A stretch of DNA of 32,181 bases from an uncultured Collinsella sp. (GCA_959020035.1 CAUEQX010000003.1:1-32181), one strand, 5' to 3'; shown: positions 1-8,522, numbered from the stretch's first letter. Notes: generated by a model not told the origin, from the sequence alone. Translations and numbers: made by a program.

Positions 1-1070
1 GGGTATTCGGCCAGCCGCGGCTGCGGGTCACCGACGGTCAGATGTCGATTGGCGAGTTTGTTCCCCGCATTGGACTCAGCGAGGATGAGGCGGTCGAGAG
101 CGTCGACGAAGAGGATGAGGCGCTGTTCGGCAACCACAGCAACCTGTACAACTCGGGCAATACCTATTCGCCTGATTGGCCCCGCAACTCGCAGCGTGTC
201 GCCGCGCTGTGGAAGTCCCAGTATGGACAGGACGTTGATGGCGTCATCGGTATCGACCCGGTGTTCCTGCAGTATCTGCTGGGCCTGGTCGGTAACGTGT
301 CACTGCCCGACGGAACGGTTGTCGACGGCACCAACGCCGCAAAGGTCCTCATGCACGATGTGTACTGGAACTATCCGGTCGAGGAGTCGGACGGCATCTT
401 TGCATCCGTCGCCAGCGCTGCCTTCGACAAGGTCCTTGGCGGTATCGGCGATGTCGATGTTACGAAGCTTGTCAGCGCCGTTGAGCGCGGTGCCGAAGAG
501 GGCCGCCTGATCGCGTGGATGAGAAACGATGATGAGCAGAATGCCATCAAAGAGACGGGCATTGACGCTTCGCTGCCCGATCCGGATGATCCGAGTGCCG
601 ATCCCGTTGCCGGCGTTTACTTTAACAACCTGAGCTTCTCCAAGCTCGACTGGTATCTGAACGCCGACGCTCAGATTGGTCAGGGCGTGAAGAACGGCGA
701 CGGCACGTGCTCCTATCGCATCACCGTTACCCTGACGAACATCATGACGCAGGAGGAGGCTGGCAAGCTGCCCGACTACGTTGCGGCGAGCGCGCCCGAT
801 GCCGCGCGTGACGACGAGCGTCTGAATGTCTCGTTGTTTGCCCCGACGGGTGGCAACATCAGTGACCTTACGGTTGAGGGTACCCAGTTTGGTCTTGGTG
901 CCGCTACGTGGCATGGAATCCCCTTCTATTCGGGCACCGTTGACCTGCATGCTGGCGAGACGACGACGATCACGTATACGCTGACCACGTCGGCCGAGGC
1001 GGGGGACAAGCCTCTTACGCTGCGTCAGACCCCTACATGCCAGGCGGCTCGCGACAGCGCGTCGGCGTAG
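1..1070 (+). CDS. DUF4012 domain protein, C-terminal part (5' end outside window)
   Basis: The reading frame is open from the first complete codon (base 3) to the TAG at 1068-1070, so the gene starts upstream of the window; the ATG at 42 is internal. The visible ~356 residues match the C-terminal half of DUF4012 proteins of Gram-positive bacteria: a ...TDGQMSIGEF stretch, then a DWPRNSQRVAALW segment and the hallmark DGVIGIDPVFLQYLL, and a C-terminal beta-rich region ending in a glycine/threonine-rich segment (TTTITYTLTTSAEAG). These proteins are usually anchored by an N-terminal membrane helix with an extracytoplasmic body. Their biochemical role is not established; they often occur near surface polysaccharide or envelope genes. 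The next gene is glmM, separated by a terminator, so co-transcription is unlikely. Family call is confident, function unknown. Confidence 0.8.
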   Translation, partial: VFGQPRLRVTDGQMSIGEFVPRIGLSEDEAVESVDEEDEALFGNHSNLYNSGNTYSPDWPRNSQRVAALWKSQYGQDVDGVIGIDPVFLQYLLGLVGNVSLPDGTVVDGTNAAKVLMHDVYWNYPVEESDGIFASVASAAFDKVLGGIGDVDVTKLVSAVERGAEEGRLIAWMRNDDEQNAIKETGIDASLPDPDDPSADPVAGVYFNNLSFSKLDWYLNADAQIGQGVKNGDGTCSYRITVTLTNIMTQEEAGKLPDYVAASAPDAARDDERLNVSLFAPTGGNISDLTVEGTQFGLGAATWHGIPFYSGTVDLHAGETTTITYTLTTSAEAGDKPLTLRQTPTCQAARDSASA

Positions 1071-1075
1071 GGTTT

Positions 1076-1104
1076 TTCTGGTAGCGCAGATAATCGAGTA
1101 CCAT
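1076..1104 (+). promoter_or_regulatory. candidate glmM promoter
   Basis: TTCTGG (1076-1081), 17 bp, then TACCAT (1099-1104). The same -10 hexamer occurs before the P-type ATPase at 15574. Transcription would start near 1111, inside the left arm of the upstream gene's terminator, so the glmM transcript would not contain a complete terminator hairpin. The -35 match is weak. Confidence 0.45.
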
Positions 1105-1107
1105 TTT

Positions 1108-1140
1108 GGGGCGGACAGGCAATCTGTCCGCCCCTATTTT
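1108..1140 (+). terminator. Rho-independent terminator of the DUF4012 gene
   Basis: Perfect 11-bp stem: left arm 1108-1118 (GGGGCGGACAG), loop GCAAT, right arm 1124-1134, followed by TATTTT. It ends only 13 bases before the glmM ATG, so glmM needs a promoter inside or upstream of this structure. Confidence 0.85.
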
Positions 1141-1153
1141 GTAAGGAGAGCGC

Positions 1154-2485
1154 ATGAAGTACTTTGGCACCGACGGCTTTCGCGGTGAGGCCAACGTTGG
1201 GCTGACGGTAGAGCACGCTTATAAGATTGGCCGTTTTGTGGGCTGGTATTACGGCGCCAACCGCGAGCGCAAGGCACGCGTCATCGTGGGCAAGGACACG
1301 CGTCGCTCGAGTTATATGTTCGAGGCGGCGCTGGTGAGCGGTCTGGTCGCGAGCGGTGCGGACACCTATATGCTGCACGTGATCCCCACGCCGGGCGTGG
1401 CGCATCAGACCGTGGAGGGCTGCTTCGATTGCGGCATCATGATCAGCGCGAGCCACAACCCGTTTTGCGATAACGGCATTAAGCTCGTCAACAGCGACGG
1501 CTTTAAGATGGACGAGGACGTACTGGAGCTCATCGAGGACTACATCGATGGCAAGAGCGAGGTGCCGCTGGCCACGGGCAACCACATCGGCGCCACGGTG
1601 GACTACATGCAGGGCCGCAACCGCTACATTGCTTCGCTCATCGCCAGCGCGAACTTTTCGCTGCAGGGCGTCAAGATCGGTATCGACTGCGCCAACGGCT
1701 CGGCTTCCTCGGTGGCCAAGCCGGTGTTCGACGCGCTGGGCGCTGACGTGCGCGTGATCAACGCCGCGCCCGATGGTTTTAACATCAACGTCGACTGCGG
1801 CTCCACGCATATGGAGCGTCTGCAGCGCCATGTGGTGGAGCAGGGCCTGGACGTGGGTTTTGCCTACGACGGCGATGCCGACCGCTGCCTGGCCGTGGAT
1901 GAGCGCGGTCGCGTGGTAGACGGCGACCAGATCCTGTACGTGTGCGGCGTGTATCTGAACAAGCACGGGCGACTCTCGGGCGGTACCGTGGTGCCGACGA
2001 TTGCCAGCAACTTTGGCCTGGTCAAGTCGCTGGAGCTTGCCGGTCTGAGCGCCGTGACCAGCGGCGTGGGCGACCGTCACGTGTATGCCAAGATGCGCGA
2101 GGGCGGCTACAGCCTGGGCGGCGAGCAGACGGGCCATACGATCTTTGGCGATATCGAGCGCACGGGCGACGGCATTATGACCTCGCTGCGCGTGATGGAA
2201 GTGATTCGTGCCGAGCGCGAGACGCTCTCGCAGCTCACGGCTCCGTGCAAGCTGCTGCCGCAGGCGCAGGTGGCCGTGCGCGTGGCGGACAAGGACGCCG
2301 CGCTCGAGAACATGGGCGTGCAGAACGCCATCGCCGAGGCCGAGATTGCGCTGGCAGGCGAGGGCCGCGTGCTCGTGCGCAAGAGCGGAACCGAGTCGGT
2401 TATCCGCGTGCTGGCCGAGGCGCCCGACCAAGCATCTGCCGATGCCGCCATGAAGCGCATCGCAAGTGCTCTGGAGGCTTTTTAG
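1154..2485 (+). CDS. glmM: Phosphoglucosamine mutase
   Basis: Interconverts glucosamine-6-phosphate and glucosamine-1-phosphate, the step before GlmU on the route to UDP-GlcNAc for peptidoglycan; cytosolic. The 443-residue length is normal for GlmM. The N-terminus reads YFGTDGFRG, typical of the family. The catalytic phosphoserine loop is ISASHNP with the active Ser at residue 100. The metal loop is DGDADRC near residue 238, the sugar-binding loop GGEQTGH near 320, and the phosphate-binding loop RKSGTESVIRV near 410. GTDGFRG together with GEQTGH favours GlmM over phosphomannomutase. AAGGAGAG lies 4 bases before the ATG. The gene appears monocistronic, between a terminator upstream and a hairpin cluster downstream. 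Confidence 0.96.
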   Translation: MKYFGTDGFRGEANVGLTVEHAYKIGRFVGWYYGANRERKARVIVGKDTRRSSYMFEAALVSGLVASGADTYMLHVIPTPGVAHQTVEGCFDCGIMISASHNPFCDNGIKLVNSDGFKMDEDVLELIEDYIDGKSEVPLATGNHIGATVDYMQGRNRYIASLIASANFSLQGVKIGIDCANGSASSVAKPVFDALGADVRVINAAPDGFNINVDCGSTHMERLQRHVVEQGLDVGFAYDGDADRCLAVDERGRVVDGDQILYVCGVYLNKHGRLSGGTVVPTIASNFGLVKSLELAGLSAVTSGVGDRHVYAKMREGGYSLGGEQTGHTIFGDIERTGDGIMTSLRVMEVIRAERETLSQLTAPCKLLPQAQVAVRVADKDAALENMGVQNAIAEAEIALAGEGRVLVRKSGTESVIRVLAEAPDQASADAAMKRIASALEAF

Positions 2486-2513
2486 TTACGCGGTTTTACC
2501 AAACCGCGTAACT
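2484..2513 (+). other. Perfect 13-bp hairpin overlapping the glmM stop codon
   Basis: AGTTACGCGGTTT (2484-2496), loop TACC, AAACCGCGTAACT (2501-2513). The last two bases of the glmM TAG are in the stem. No T-run follows, so it is not a standard terminator; it may protect the mRNA 3' end or act with the next hairpin. Confidence 0.7.
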
Positions 2514-2557
2514 GCTCGACGCTGTAGTCATTGGGGACGTTCTTAAACGACTAGGTG

Positions 2558-2599
2558 AAAAAAGGGGGCGCTGCGGATTGGTTCCGCGGCGCCCCCTTT
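2558..2599 (-). terminator. Terminator of the M32 carboxypeptidase gene, possibly bidirectional
   Basis: A 17-bp stem with one G-T pair (2561-2577 with 2583-2599, loop TTGGT) is followed on the minus strand by a run of six T (A6 on plus, 2558-2563, partly within the stem). It starts 22 bases after the end of the minus-strand gene. On the plus strand only TTT follows, so it could also help stop glmM transcripts. Confidence 0.85.
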
Positions 2600-2621
2600 G
2601 CGTTGGCGTGTCGGTTATGCC

Positions 2622-4196
2622 TTACAGCTGGTACAGCGTGGTGAACTTGTCCTGCAGGTAGCTGCAGTAGTAGCGGGCGTCAAAGTCCATGCCGCAGGCG
2701 CCCTTGATGAGCTCCGGCGCGTCCTTGGCGCGGCCCCACTGCCAAATGTGCTCGCCCAGCCAGGCACGGACGGGCGCCAGGTCGCCGCTCGCACAGGCGC
2801 CGTTAAGGTCGACACCGTCGCGGCACATGGCCGGCACAAACATGGCATCGTAGGCACTGCCCAGCGCATACGTGGGGAAGTAGCCAAACGAGCCGCCGCT
2901 CCAGTGCGTATCCTGTAGGCAGCCGTGCGTGTCGTCGGGAACGGGAATGCCCAGGTACTCATCCATGAAGCGGTTCCAAAGCGCGGGGATGTCCTTGGCC
3001 GTGGCCTCGCCGGCAAACAGCATGCGCTCGATCTGGTAGCGCACCATAACGTGCAGCGGGTAGGTGAGCTCGTCGGCCTCGGTACGGATCAGCGACGGCT
3101 GGGCGATGTTCACGGCGTGGTAGAGCGCATCTTCGTCCACGTTGCCGTAGACCTCGGGCGCGTGACGGCGCAACACCTCGAGCAGCGGCCCCATAAAGGC
3201 GCGGCTGCGGCCAACGGTGTTCTCAAAGAAGCGGCTCTGGCTCTCGTGGATGCCCATGGAGGTGCCGCCCTCCAGGCACGTGCGCGCGTAGGCGGGGTTC
3301 ACGCCCAGCTCGTACATGGTGTGACCGGCCTCGTGGATGATGCTGTAGACGTTGGAGATGCAGTCGTCCTCGTAGATGTGCGTGGCGATGCGCGCGTCAC
3401 CCACGGCAAAGCCCTCGCTAAACGGATGCTCGGTAAAGGCGAGCGTGGTGTCGTCCAGGTTAAGGCCGACGAGCTTCATCAGGTCGAAGCTCATGGCACG
3501 CTGGGCGGCTTCGGGCACGCGGGCATGCAAAAAGTCGGCAGCGGGCTGCTGACCGCGCTCGCCGATGGCGTGAACGAGCGGCACGACCGTGGCCTTAACC
3601 TCCTCGCAAAATGCGTCGAAGCTCTCGGTGGAAAGGCCGCGCTCGTACTGGTCGAGCCACACGTCGTATGGGTCGCGCTTGGGGTCCATGAGCTCGGCCT
3701 GATGCTTGAGCTGGCTGACGATCTTGTCCACATAGGGCTCAAAGCTCGCCCAGTCATTGGCCGTTTTGGCCTTGTGCCACACGGCGTCGGCCTCGCAGGT
3801 GAGCCTGGTCCAGGCCTCGGCTTCTTCGGTGGGAATGGCGCTTGCCTCGCGCTGGTCGCGGCCGAGCACGCGAATCTCGTCGAGCAGCTGCGGGTCGTCG
3901 ATCTTGCCGCCTGCAACCGTCTCACGCGCGAGAGAGCGCACGAGCTCAACGGACTTTTTGCTGGTCAGGAGCTTGTGATGTTCGCCGGCAAGGGTGCCCA
4001 TAGCATCGGCGCGGGCCGCGGCGCCGTTGGCGGGGGCAATCGTCGCGCCATCGAACTCGGCAATCTTGAGCAGGTACTCGCGGGTCCACAGTTTGCCTTC
4101 GAGCTTGCGGAGCTTCTTGATGCCCTTGCCCGCCTTGGCGCTCTTAGAGGCCTTGGCCACGGCGGCCTTGGCCTTCTTATCGAGTTTCTTTCCCAT
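2622..4196 (-). CDS. M32 family metallocarboxypeptidase (carboxypeptidase Taq type)
   Basis: Zinc carboxypeptidase that removes C-terminal residues from peptides; cytosolic, presumably in peptide turnover. The zinc site HEAGH is at residues 288-292 and the family signature HESQSR at 317-322, the latter diagnostic of M32 (HESQSRxxEN). Length is 524 residues against about 500 for the family. The excess is a lysine/alanine-rich N-terminal tail (residues 1-35, about 14 Lys) before the first globular segment; it looks disordered and strongly basic. The start is supported by AAGGATATAGGT just upstream of the ATG on the minus strand. The gene is convergent with glmM and divergent from the pheS T-box leader, whose promoter lies about 120 bp away. 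No signal peptide is seen. Confidence 0.93.
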   Translation of the reverse strand: MGKKLDKKAKAAVAKASKSAKAGKGIKKLRKLEGKLWTREYLLKIAEFDGATIAPANGAAARADAMGTLAGEHHKLLTSKKSVELVRSLARETVAGGKIDDPQLLDEIRVLGRDQREASAIPTEEAEAWTRLTCEADAVWHKAKTANDWASFEPYVDKIVSQLKHQAELMDPKRDPYDVWLDQYERGLSTESFDAFCEEVKATVVPLVHAIGERGQQPAADFLHARVPEAAQRAMSFDLMKLVGLNLDDTTLAFTEHPFSEGFAVGDARIATHIYEDDCISNVYSIIHEAGHTMYELGVNPAYARTCLEGGTSMGIHESQSRFFENTVGRSRAFMGPLLEVLRRHAPEVYGNVDEDALYHAVNIAQPSLIRTEADELTYPLHVMVRYQIERMLFAGEATAKDIPALWNRFMDEYLGIPVPDDTHGCLQDTHWSGGSFGYFPTYALGSAYDAMFVPAMCRDGVDLNGACASGDLAPVRAWLGEHIWQWGRAKDAPELIKGACGMDFDARYYCSYLQDKFTTLYQL

Positions 4197-4315
4197 ACCT
4201 ATATCCTTGATCTCGCAGACCGGACGCCACGGGTAGGCGTGCGGCCAGTTTGCACAGCTACCCGTCTTGTACCCAGTGCGAACAAAACGGAACGCGGCGA
4301 TATGCTCGCAGAATG

Positions 4316-4324
4316 TGTTATCCT
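4316..4324 (+). promoter_or_regulatory. Extended -10 promoter for the pheST T-box transcript
   Basis: TGTTATCCT is an extended -10 (TGn plus TATCCT at 4319-4324). No good -35 is visible at 17 bp. A start near 4331 puts the whole T-box in the transcript. Confidence 0.55.
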
Positions 4325-4334
4325 ATAGCCCAAT

Positions 4335-4617
4335 GCGTTGACGGAGAGGGTTTGCCCGCCGCGTCGCCGGCAAGAGAGGGAAGGTCATGGGCTGCAAGCC
4401 TTCCTGCGGTGGCAAGGGCCAAGCGTTCACTCCCGAGCAGCGACCTCAACGGGCGCGCGGCCAGCGGCGGCGAAGCCCCAGTAGGGAAGCCGTGAGCCTC
4501 GCGACAAGGGGCGCAGAGTGGGCGCGGCGGGCCAGACATCCGCCGGGTCAAACAAGGTGGTACCGCGGAATTCAACCGTCCTTGGGCAATGCACATGCCC
4601 GAGGGCGGTTTTTTGTT
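4335..4617 (+). promoter_or_regulatory. T-box riboswitch leader for pheST (tRNA-Phe sensing)
   Basis: The conserved T-box bulge region AAGGTGGTACCGCGG is at 4554-4568, directly before a strong terminator. Upstream is a roughly 100-nt Stem I region. GGAG (about 4343-4346) can pair with CTCC (4431-4434), and TTTGCC with GGCAAG (4411-4416), leaving an internal loop that presents TTC at 4426-4428 followed by A. TTC is a Phe codon and the downstream gene is pheS, so it is the likely specifier. Uncharged tRNA-Phe would pair with the specifier and the bulge and favour antitermination. The fold was done by eye; the exact Stem I helices are tentative, but the T-box call is firm. Confidence 0.92.
4574..4614 (+). 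terminator. Regulated terminator of the T-box leader
   Basis: 15-bp stem with two G-T pairs: 4574-4588 with 4596-4610, loop ATGCACA, then TTTTG. In the antiterminated state the T-box sequence at 4554-4568 pairs with the 5' side of this stem. Confidence 0.88.
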
Positions 4618-4699
4618 ACCGAACCGGGCCGCGTTTTCGCAGCGCCAAGCGGCATCGGTCGTCCCGGCAGGCGAATGCGCGAGAGACGAAAGGGAAGAC

Positions 4700-5776
4700 A
4701 TGAGTCTGATTGATGATCTGGTCAAACTCGAGGAAGAGGCCAAGGAGCTCGTCGCAGGCGCCGACGACGCCGCCAAGCTCGAGGCTGCGCGCGTTGAGCT
4801 GCTCGGCCGCAAGGGTCGTATTACCGGCCTGATGCGTATGATGGGCAAGCTCGCCCCCGAGGATCGTCCCATGATGGGCAAACGCGCCAACGAGATGCGC
4901 CAGCTGATCGAGGGCATGCTCGACGAGCGCACCACCGAGATGAAGGCCGCCGCCCTCAAGCACACACTCGAGCACGAGGCCGTCGACATCACGCTGCCGG
5001 GTATCCGTCCGCAGATCGGTCACCAGCACCTGATCAAGCAGATCATCGAGGAGGCCGAGGACATCTTCTGCGGCATCGGCTACACCGTCGAGTCCGGCCC
5101 CATGGTCGATACCTCCTACTACAACTTCACCGCGCTCAACGCGCCCATGGATCACCCGAGCCGCTCGGCTCGCGACACGTTCTATGTGGTCGACAACAAC
5201 CCCGGCAGCGTTGCGCATCCCGAGGCTCACGCTCACGGCGAGTCCGACGTGCTGCTGCGCACCCAGACCTCGGGCGTGCAGATCCACACCATGGAGTCGC
5301 AAAAGCCGCCCATCTACATGATCTGCCCGGGCACCGTCTATCGTCCCGACACGGCCGACGCCTGCCACCTGCCGCAGTTCAACCAGATCGAAGGCCTGGT
5401 CGTCGACGAGGGTATCACCTTTGGCGATCTTAAGGGCACGCTCGACTACTTTGTTAAGTGCATGTTTGGTGAGGATCGCAAGACGCGCTATCGCCCGCAC
5501 TTCTTCCCCTTCACCGAGCCTTCCTGCGAGGTGGACGTGAGCTGCCACGTGTGCGGCGGCAAGGGCTGCAACTTCTGCAAGCACAGCGGCTGGATCGAGA
5601 TTCTGGGCTGCGGCATGGTCGACCCCAACGTCCTGATCAACTGTGGCATCGACCCCGAGAAGTACACCGGCTTCGCCTTTGGTATTGGCGCCGAGCGCGT
5701 CGCGGCACTGCGCTACGACCTGCCCGACCTCAGAACTCTCATGACGGGTGATATGCGCTTCTTGAATCAGTTCTAG
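4700..5776 (+). CDS. pheS: Phenylalanine--tRNA ligase alpha subunit
   Basis: Catalytic subunit of the alpha2beta2 PheRS that charges tRNA-Phe. The ATG at 4700 is preceded by AAAGGGAAGAC; the frame is open further upstream, but those codons overlap the T-box terminator. The product is 358 residues, the normal size. Residues 1-95 form the charged N-terminal coiled coil. The class II core follows: TSGVQIHTM and GTVYRPDTADACHLPQFNQ belong to motif 2 and the substrate pocket, and GFAFGIGAERVAALRY near the C-terminus is motif 3. Four cysteines (282, 285, 290, 293; CHVCGGKGCNFC) form the zinc-knuckle-like insertion found in many Gram-positive PheS. Controlled by the T-box leader and followed by pheT after an unusual 184-bp spacer. 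Confidence 0.97.
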   Translation: MSLIDDLVKLEEEAKELVAGADDAAKLEAARVELLGRKGRITGLMRMMGKLAPEDRPMMGKRANEMRQLIEGMLDERTTEMKAAALKHTLEHEAVDITLPGIRPQIGHQHLIKQIIEEAEDIFCGIGYTVESGPMVDTSYYNFTALNAPMDHPSRSARDTFYVVDNNPGSVAHPEAHAHGESDVLLRTQTSGVQIHTMESQKPPIYMICPGTVYRPDTADACHLPQFNQIEGLVVDEGITFGDLKGTLDYFVKCMFGEDRKTRYRPHFFPFTEPSCEVDVSCHVCGGKGCNFCKHSGWIEILGCGMVDPNVLINCGIDPEKYTGFAFGIGAERVAALRYDLPDLRTLMTGDMRFLNQF

Positions 5777-5817
5777 GCTGCGGCTTGCCCAAGCACGGCA
5801 CCTCGGCGCTCATTCGT

Positions 5818-5842
5818 CGCTTGCGTACCAAAGTACGCGGCG
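5818..5842 (+). repeat. REP-like palindrome in the pheS-pheT spacer
   Basis: GCGTAC (5823-5828), loop CAAA, GTACGC (5833-5838), extended by CGC/GCG across a small bulge. GGCGCTC occurs on both sides (5805-5811 and 5839-5845) as a direct repeat. No T-run follows, so pheT can still be reached by read-through from pheS. The 184-bp spacer otherwise holds only the pheT ribosome-binding site; no gene is seen in it. Confidence 0.5.
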
Positions 5843-5960
5843 CTCCTCTTTCGGGCCGATCTGCCGCACTTGGACAACCCTCGCTTTGTAAGGAATGTTC
5901 ACAAAGTTGAAGTTTCCACCTGCATCTCTTCGCAGGCTTTCAGTATGAAAGGAGAGCTAG

Positions 5961-8414
5961 ATGCGTGTTTCTTACGACTGGCTCAAGACCATGATCGATA
6001 TTCCGGAGGATCCCAAGACCCTTTCGGACGAATATATCCGTACCGGCACCGAGGTCGAGGCGATCGACACCGTGGGCGAGTCCTTCGACCACGTGGTGAC
6101 CGCCAAGGTGCTCACCAAGACCCCGCACCCCGATAGCGACCACATGTATGTGTGCTCGGTCGACGTGGGTGACAAGAACCTCGACGCCGACGGCAACCCC
6201 GCTCCGCTGCAGATCGTCTGCGGCGCGCAGAACTTCGAGGCCGGCGACCACATCGTCACGGCCATGATCGGCGCCGTGCTTCCCGGCGACGTCAAGATCA
6301 AGAAGAGCAAGCTTCGCGGCGTCGTGTCCATGGGCATGAACTGCTCCGCGCGCGAGCTTGGCCTGGGTGGCGACCACTCCGGCATTATGATCCTGCCCGA
6401 GGATACGCCCTGCGGCATGCCGTTTGCCGAGTACGTGGGCTCGAGCGACACCGTGCTCGACTGCGAGATCACGCCCAACCGCCCCGACTGCCTGTCCATG
6501 ATCGGCATGGCTCGCGAGACCGGCGCCATCTTCGACCGCGATTTCCACGTTGAGCTGCCCGCCATCAAGGCCGAGACCGGCCGCGCGACCGACGACGAGC
6601 TTTCCGTCGAGATTGCCGACGAGGGCCTGTGCGACCGCTACGTTGCCCGCATCGTGCGCAACGTCAAGGTCGGCCCGTCGCCCGACTGGATGGTCAAGCG
6701 CCTTAACGCCCTGGGCGTGCGCCCGCACAACAACATCGTCGACATCACCAACTATGTGATGATGCTCACCGGTCAGCCGCTGCACGCCTTTGACCTGGAC
6801 ACCTTTGCCGCGCGCGATGGCCACCGTCGTGTGGTGGTTCGCGCCGCCCAGCAGGACGAGAAGTTCACGACGCTCGACGGCGAGGAGCGCGTGCTCGACG
6901 CCGGCATGGGCCTCATCACCGACGGCGAGCGTCCCGTGGCGCTGGCCGGTGTCATGGGCGGCATGGATTCCGAGATCGAGGACGATACCGTTGACGTGAT
7001 GGTCGAGAGCGCCTGCTTCAACGCCGGCCGCACCTCGCACACCAGCCGTGACCTATCGCTGATTTCCGACGCCTCCATCCGCTTTGAGCGCCAGGTCGAC
7101 GAGACCGGCTGCGTGGACGTCGCCAATGTGACGTGCGCGCTCATCGAGGAGATCGCCGGCGGCGAGGTCGCCCCCGGCTATGTGGACGTGTTCCCCGCGC
7201 CCAAGACCATCGACAGCATCAAGCTGCGCCTGGCCCGCGTGCACGCCATCTGCGGTGCCGACATCGAGCCCGACTTTATCGAGCGCTCGCTCACCCGCCT
7301 GGGCTGCACCGTCGAGCGCGACGGCGAGGACTTTATGGTCACGCCGCCGAGCTTCCGTCCCGACCTGCCGCGCGAGATCGACCTGATCGAGGAGGTCCTG
7401 CGCCTGTGGGGCATGGGCCGCGTGACGGCGACCATCCCGGCTGCCAGGAACCATATCGGCGGCCTGACCCGCGAGCAGAAGCTCACCCGCAAGGTTGGCG
7501 AGATCCTGCGCGCCTGCGGCCTCAACGAGACCACGACCTTTGGCTTCGCCGCCCCGGGCGACCTGGAGAAGATCGGCATGTCCACCGAAGGCCGCGGCTG
7601 CCCCGTGGTGCTCATGAACCCGCTGGTGGCCGAGCAGACCGAGATGCGCCGCTCGTTGCTGCCGGGTCTGCTGCAGTCTGTGGCCTACAACGAGGCCCAC
7701 GGCACGCCCAACGTGCATCTGTACGAGGTCGGCAGCTTGTTCCACGGTCGCGAGAACGCCAGCCTGCCCAAGGAGACCAAGTCCGTAGCGGGCGTGCTGT
7801 CGGGCCAGTGGAGCGAGCAGTCCTGGAACATGAAGTACCGTAAGCTGCGTTTCTTCTTTGGCAAGGGCATTGTCGAGGAGCTGCTTGCCCAGCTGCGCAT
7901 CGAGAAGGTTCGCTTCCGTCCCGTCGAGGGCGAGGGCTATGCCTTCCTGCAGCCGGGTCGCGCCGCCGAGGTCCTGTCCGGCGGCACCGTGCTGGGCTGG
8001 GTTGGCGAGATTCACCCCGAGGCGCGCGAGGCTATGGGCATTGACGAGGTCGTCGTTGCCTTTGAGCTCGACTTGGACAAGCTGATCAAGGGCGCCCGCA
8101 ACCAGGAGAACTACCGTGAGTTCTCGCAGTACCCGGCCGTTGAGCACGACCTTGCTATCGTGGTCGACAACACTGTGACCTGCGAGGATCTTGAGCGTCG
8201 TATTACGAGTGCCGGCGGCAAGCTGCTCGAGGGCGTGCGCCTGTTCGATGTCTACCGCGATCCCATCCGCATCGGAGCGGGCAAGAAGTCCATGGCCTTT
8301 GCGCTTACGTATCGCTCCGACGACCACACGCTCACCAGCGAAGAGGTCGAAAAGGCGCACCAGAAGATCGTCACCAAGGTGTGCAAGGGCGTAAACGGCG
8401 AGGTCCGCGGCTAG
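5961..8414 (+). CDS. pheT: Phenylalanine--tRNA ligase beta subunit
   Basis: Partner of PheS in PheRS; provides tRNA binding and editing of mischarged Tyr-tRNA-Phe. At 817 residues it has the full bacterial architecture: an OB-fold tRNA-binding domain at about 40-155 (VVTAKVLTKTPHPDSDHMYV, then IVCGAQNFEAGD and SMGMNCSARELGL), the B3/B4 editing domain at about 215-390, the B5 domain at about 405-480 (FRPDLPREIDLIEEVLRLWG), a catalytic-like core, and a C-terminal anticodon-binding FDX-ACB domain at about 720-815 (FSQYPAVEHDLAIVVD ... LTYRSDDHTLTSEEV). AAGGAGAG stands 5 bases before the ATG. It is probably co-transcribed with pheS, because no convincing promoter is visible in the spacer, and transcription ends at the hairpin at 8523. 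Confidence 0.97.
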   Translation: MRVSYDWLKTMIDIPEDPKTLSDEYIRTGTEVEAIDTVGESFDHVVTAKVLTKTPHPDSDHMYVCSVDVGDKNLDADGNPAPLQIVCGAQNFEAGDHIVTAMIGAVLPGDVKIKKSKLRGVVSMGMNCSARELGLGGDHSGIMILPEDTPCGMPFAEYVGSSDTVLDCEITPNRPDCLSMIGMARETGAIFDRDFHVELPAIKAETGRATDDELSVEIADEGLCDRYVARIVRNVKVGPSPDWMVKRLNALGVRPHNNIVDITNYVMMLTGQPLHAFDLDTFAARDGHRRVVVRAAQQDEKFTTLDGEERVLDAGMGLITDGERPVALAGVMGGMDSEIEDDTVDVMVESACFNAGRTSHTSRDLSLISDASIRFERQVDETGCVDVANVTCALIEEIAGGEVAPGYVDVFPAPKTIDSIKLRLARVHAICGADIEPDFIERSLTRLGCTVERDGEDFMVTPPSFRPDLPREIDLIEEVLRLWGMGRVTATIPAARNHIGGLTREQKLTRKVGEILRACGLNETTTFGFAAPGDLEKIGMSTEGRGCPVVLMNPLVAEQTEMRRSLLPGLLQSVAYNEAHGTPNVHLYEVGSLFHGRENASLPKETKSVAGVLSGQWSEQSWNMKYRKLRFFFGKGIVEELLAQLRIEKVRFRPVEGEGYAFLQPGRAAEVLSGGTVLGWVGEIHPEAREAMGIDEVVVAFELDLDKLIKGARNQENYREFSQYPAVEHDLAIVVDNTVTCEDLERRITSAGGKLLEGVRLFDVYRDPIRIGAGKKSMAFALTYRSDDHTLTSEEVEKAHQKIVTKVCKGVNGEVRG

Positions 8415-8522
8415 GTCCTGCGCTGGGGTATGGGTTAGCGGTGGCTGCTGCCGAATCCTACATGACCGCTATGCCCGGTATAAGGCACCGTTGAGCCTGC
8501 ATATATGACACGCGCATTACAT

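Noticed and set aside
1025..2431. Long open frame antisense to glmM
   Set aside because: Product is His/Ala/Arg-rich low-complexity, a shadow of high-GC codon use; the sense gene is unmistakable. The same applies to antisense frames over the M32 gene, pheS, pheT, pyk and the ATPase (up to 827 codons).
4401..4403. Alternative TTC as T-box specifier codon
   Set aside because: It lies in the predicted apical part of Stem I; the TTC at 4426 is placed opposite the basal internal loop and followed by A, as specifiers usually are.
4387..4713. Open frames through the T-box leader, including one that would extend pheS upstream to 4589
   Set aside because: They cross the T-box bulge and terminator, and have no ribosome-binding site; the structured RNA explains the region.
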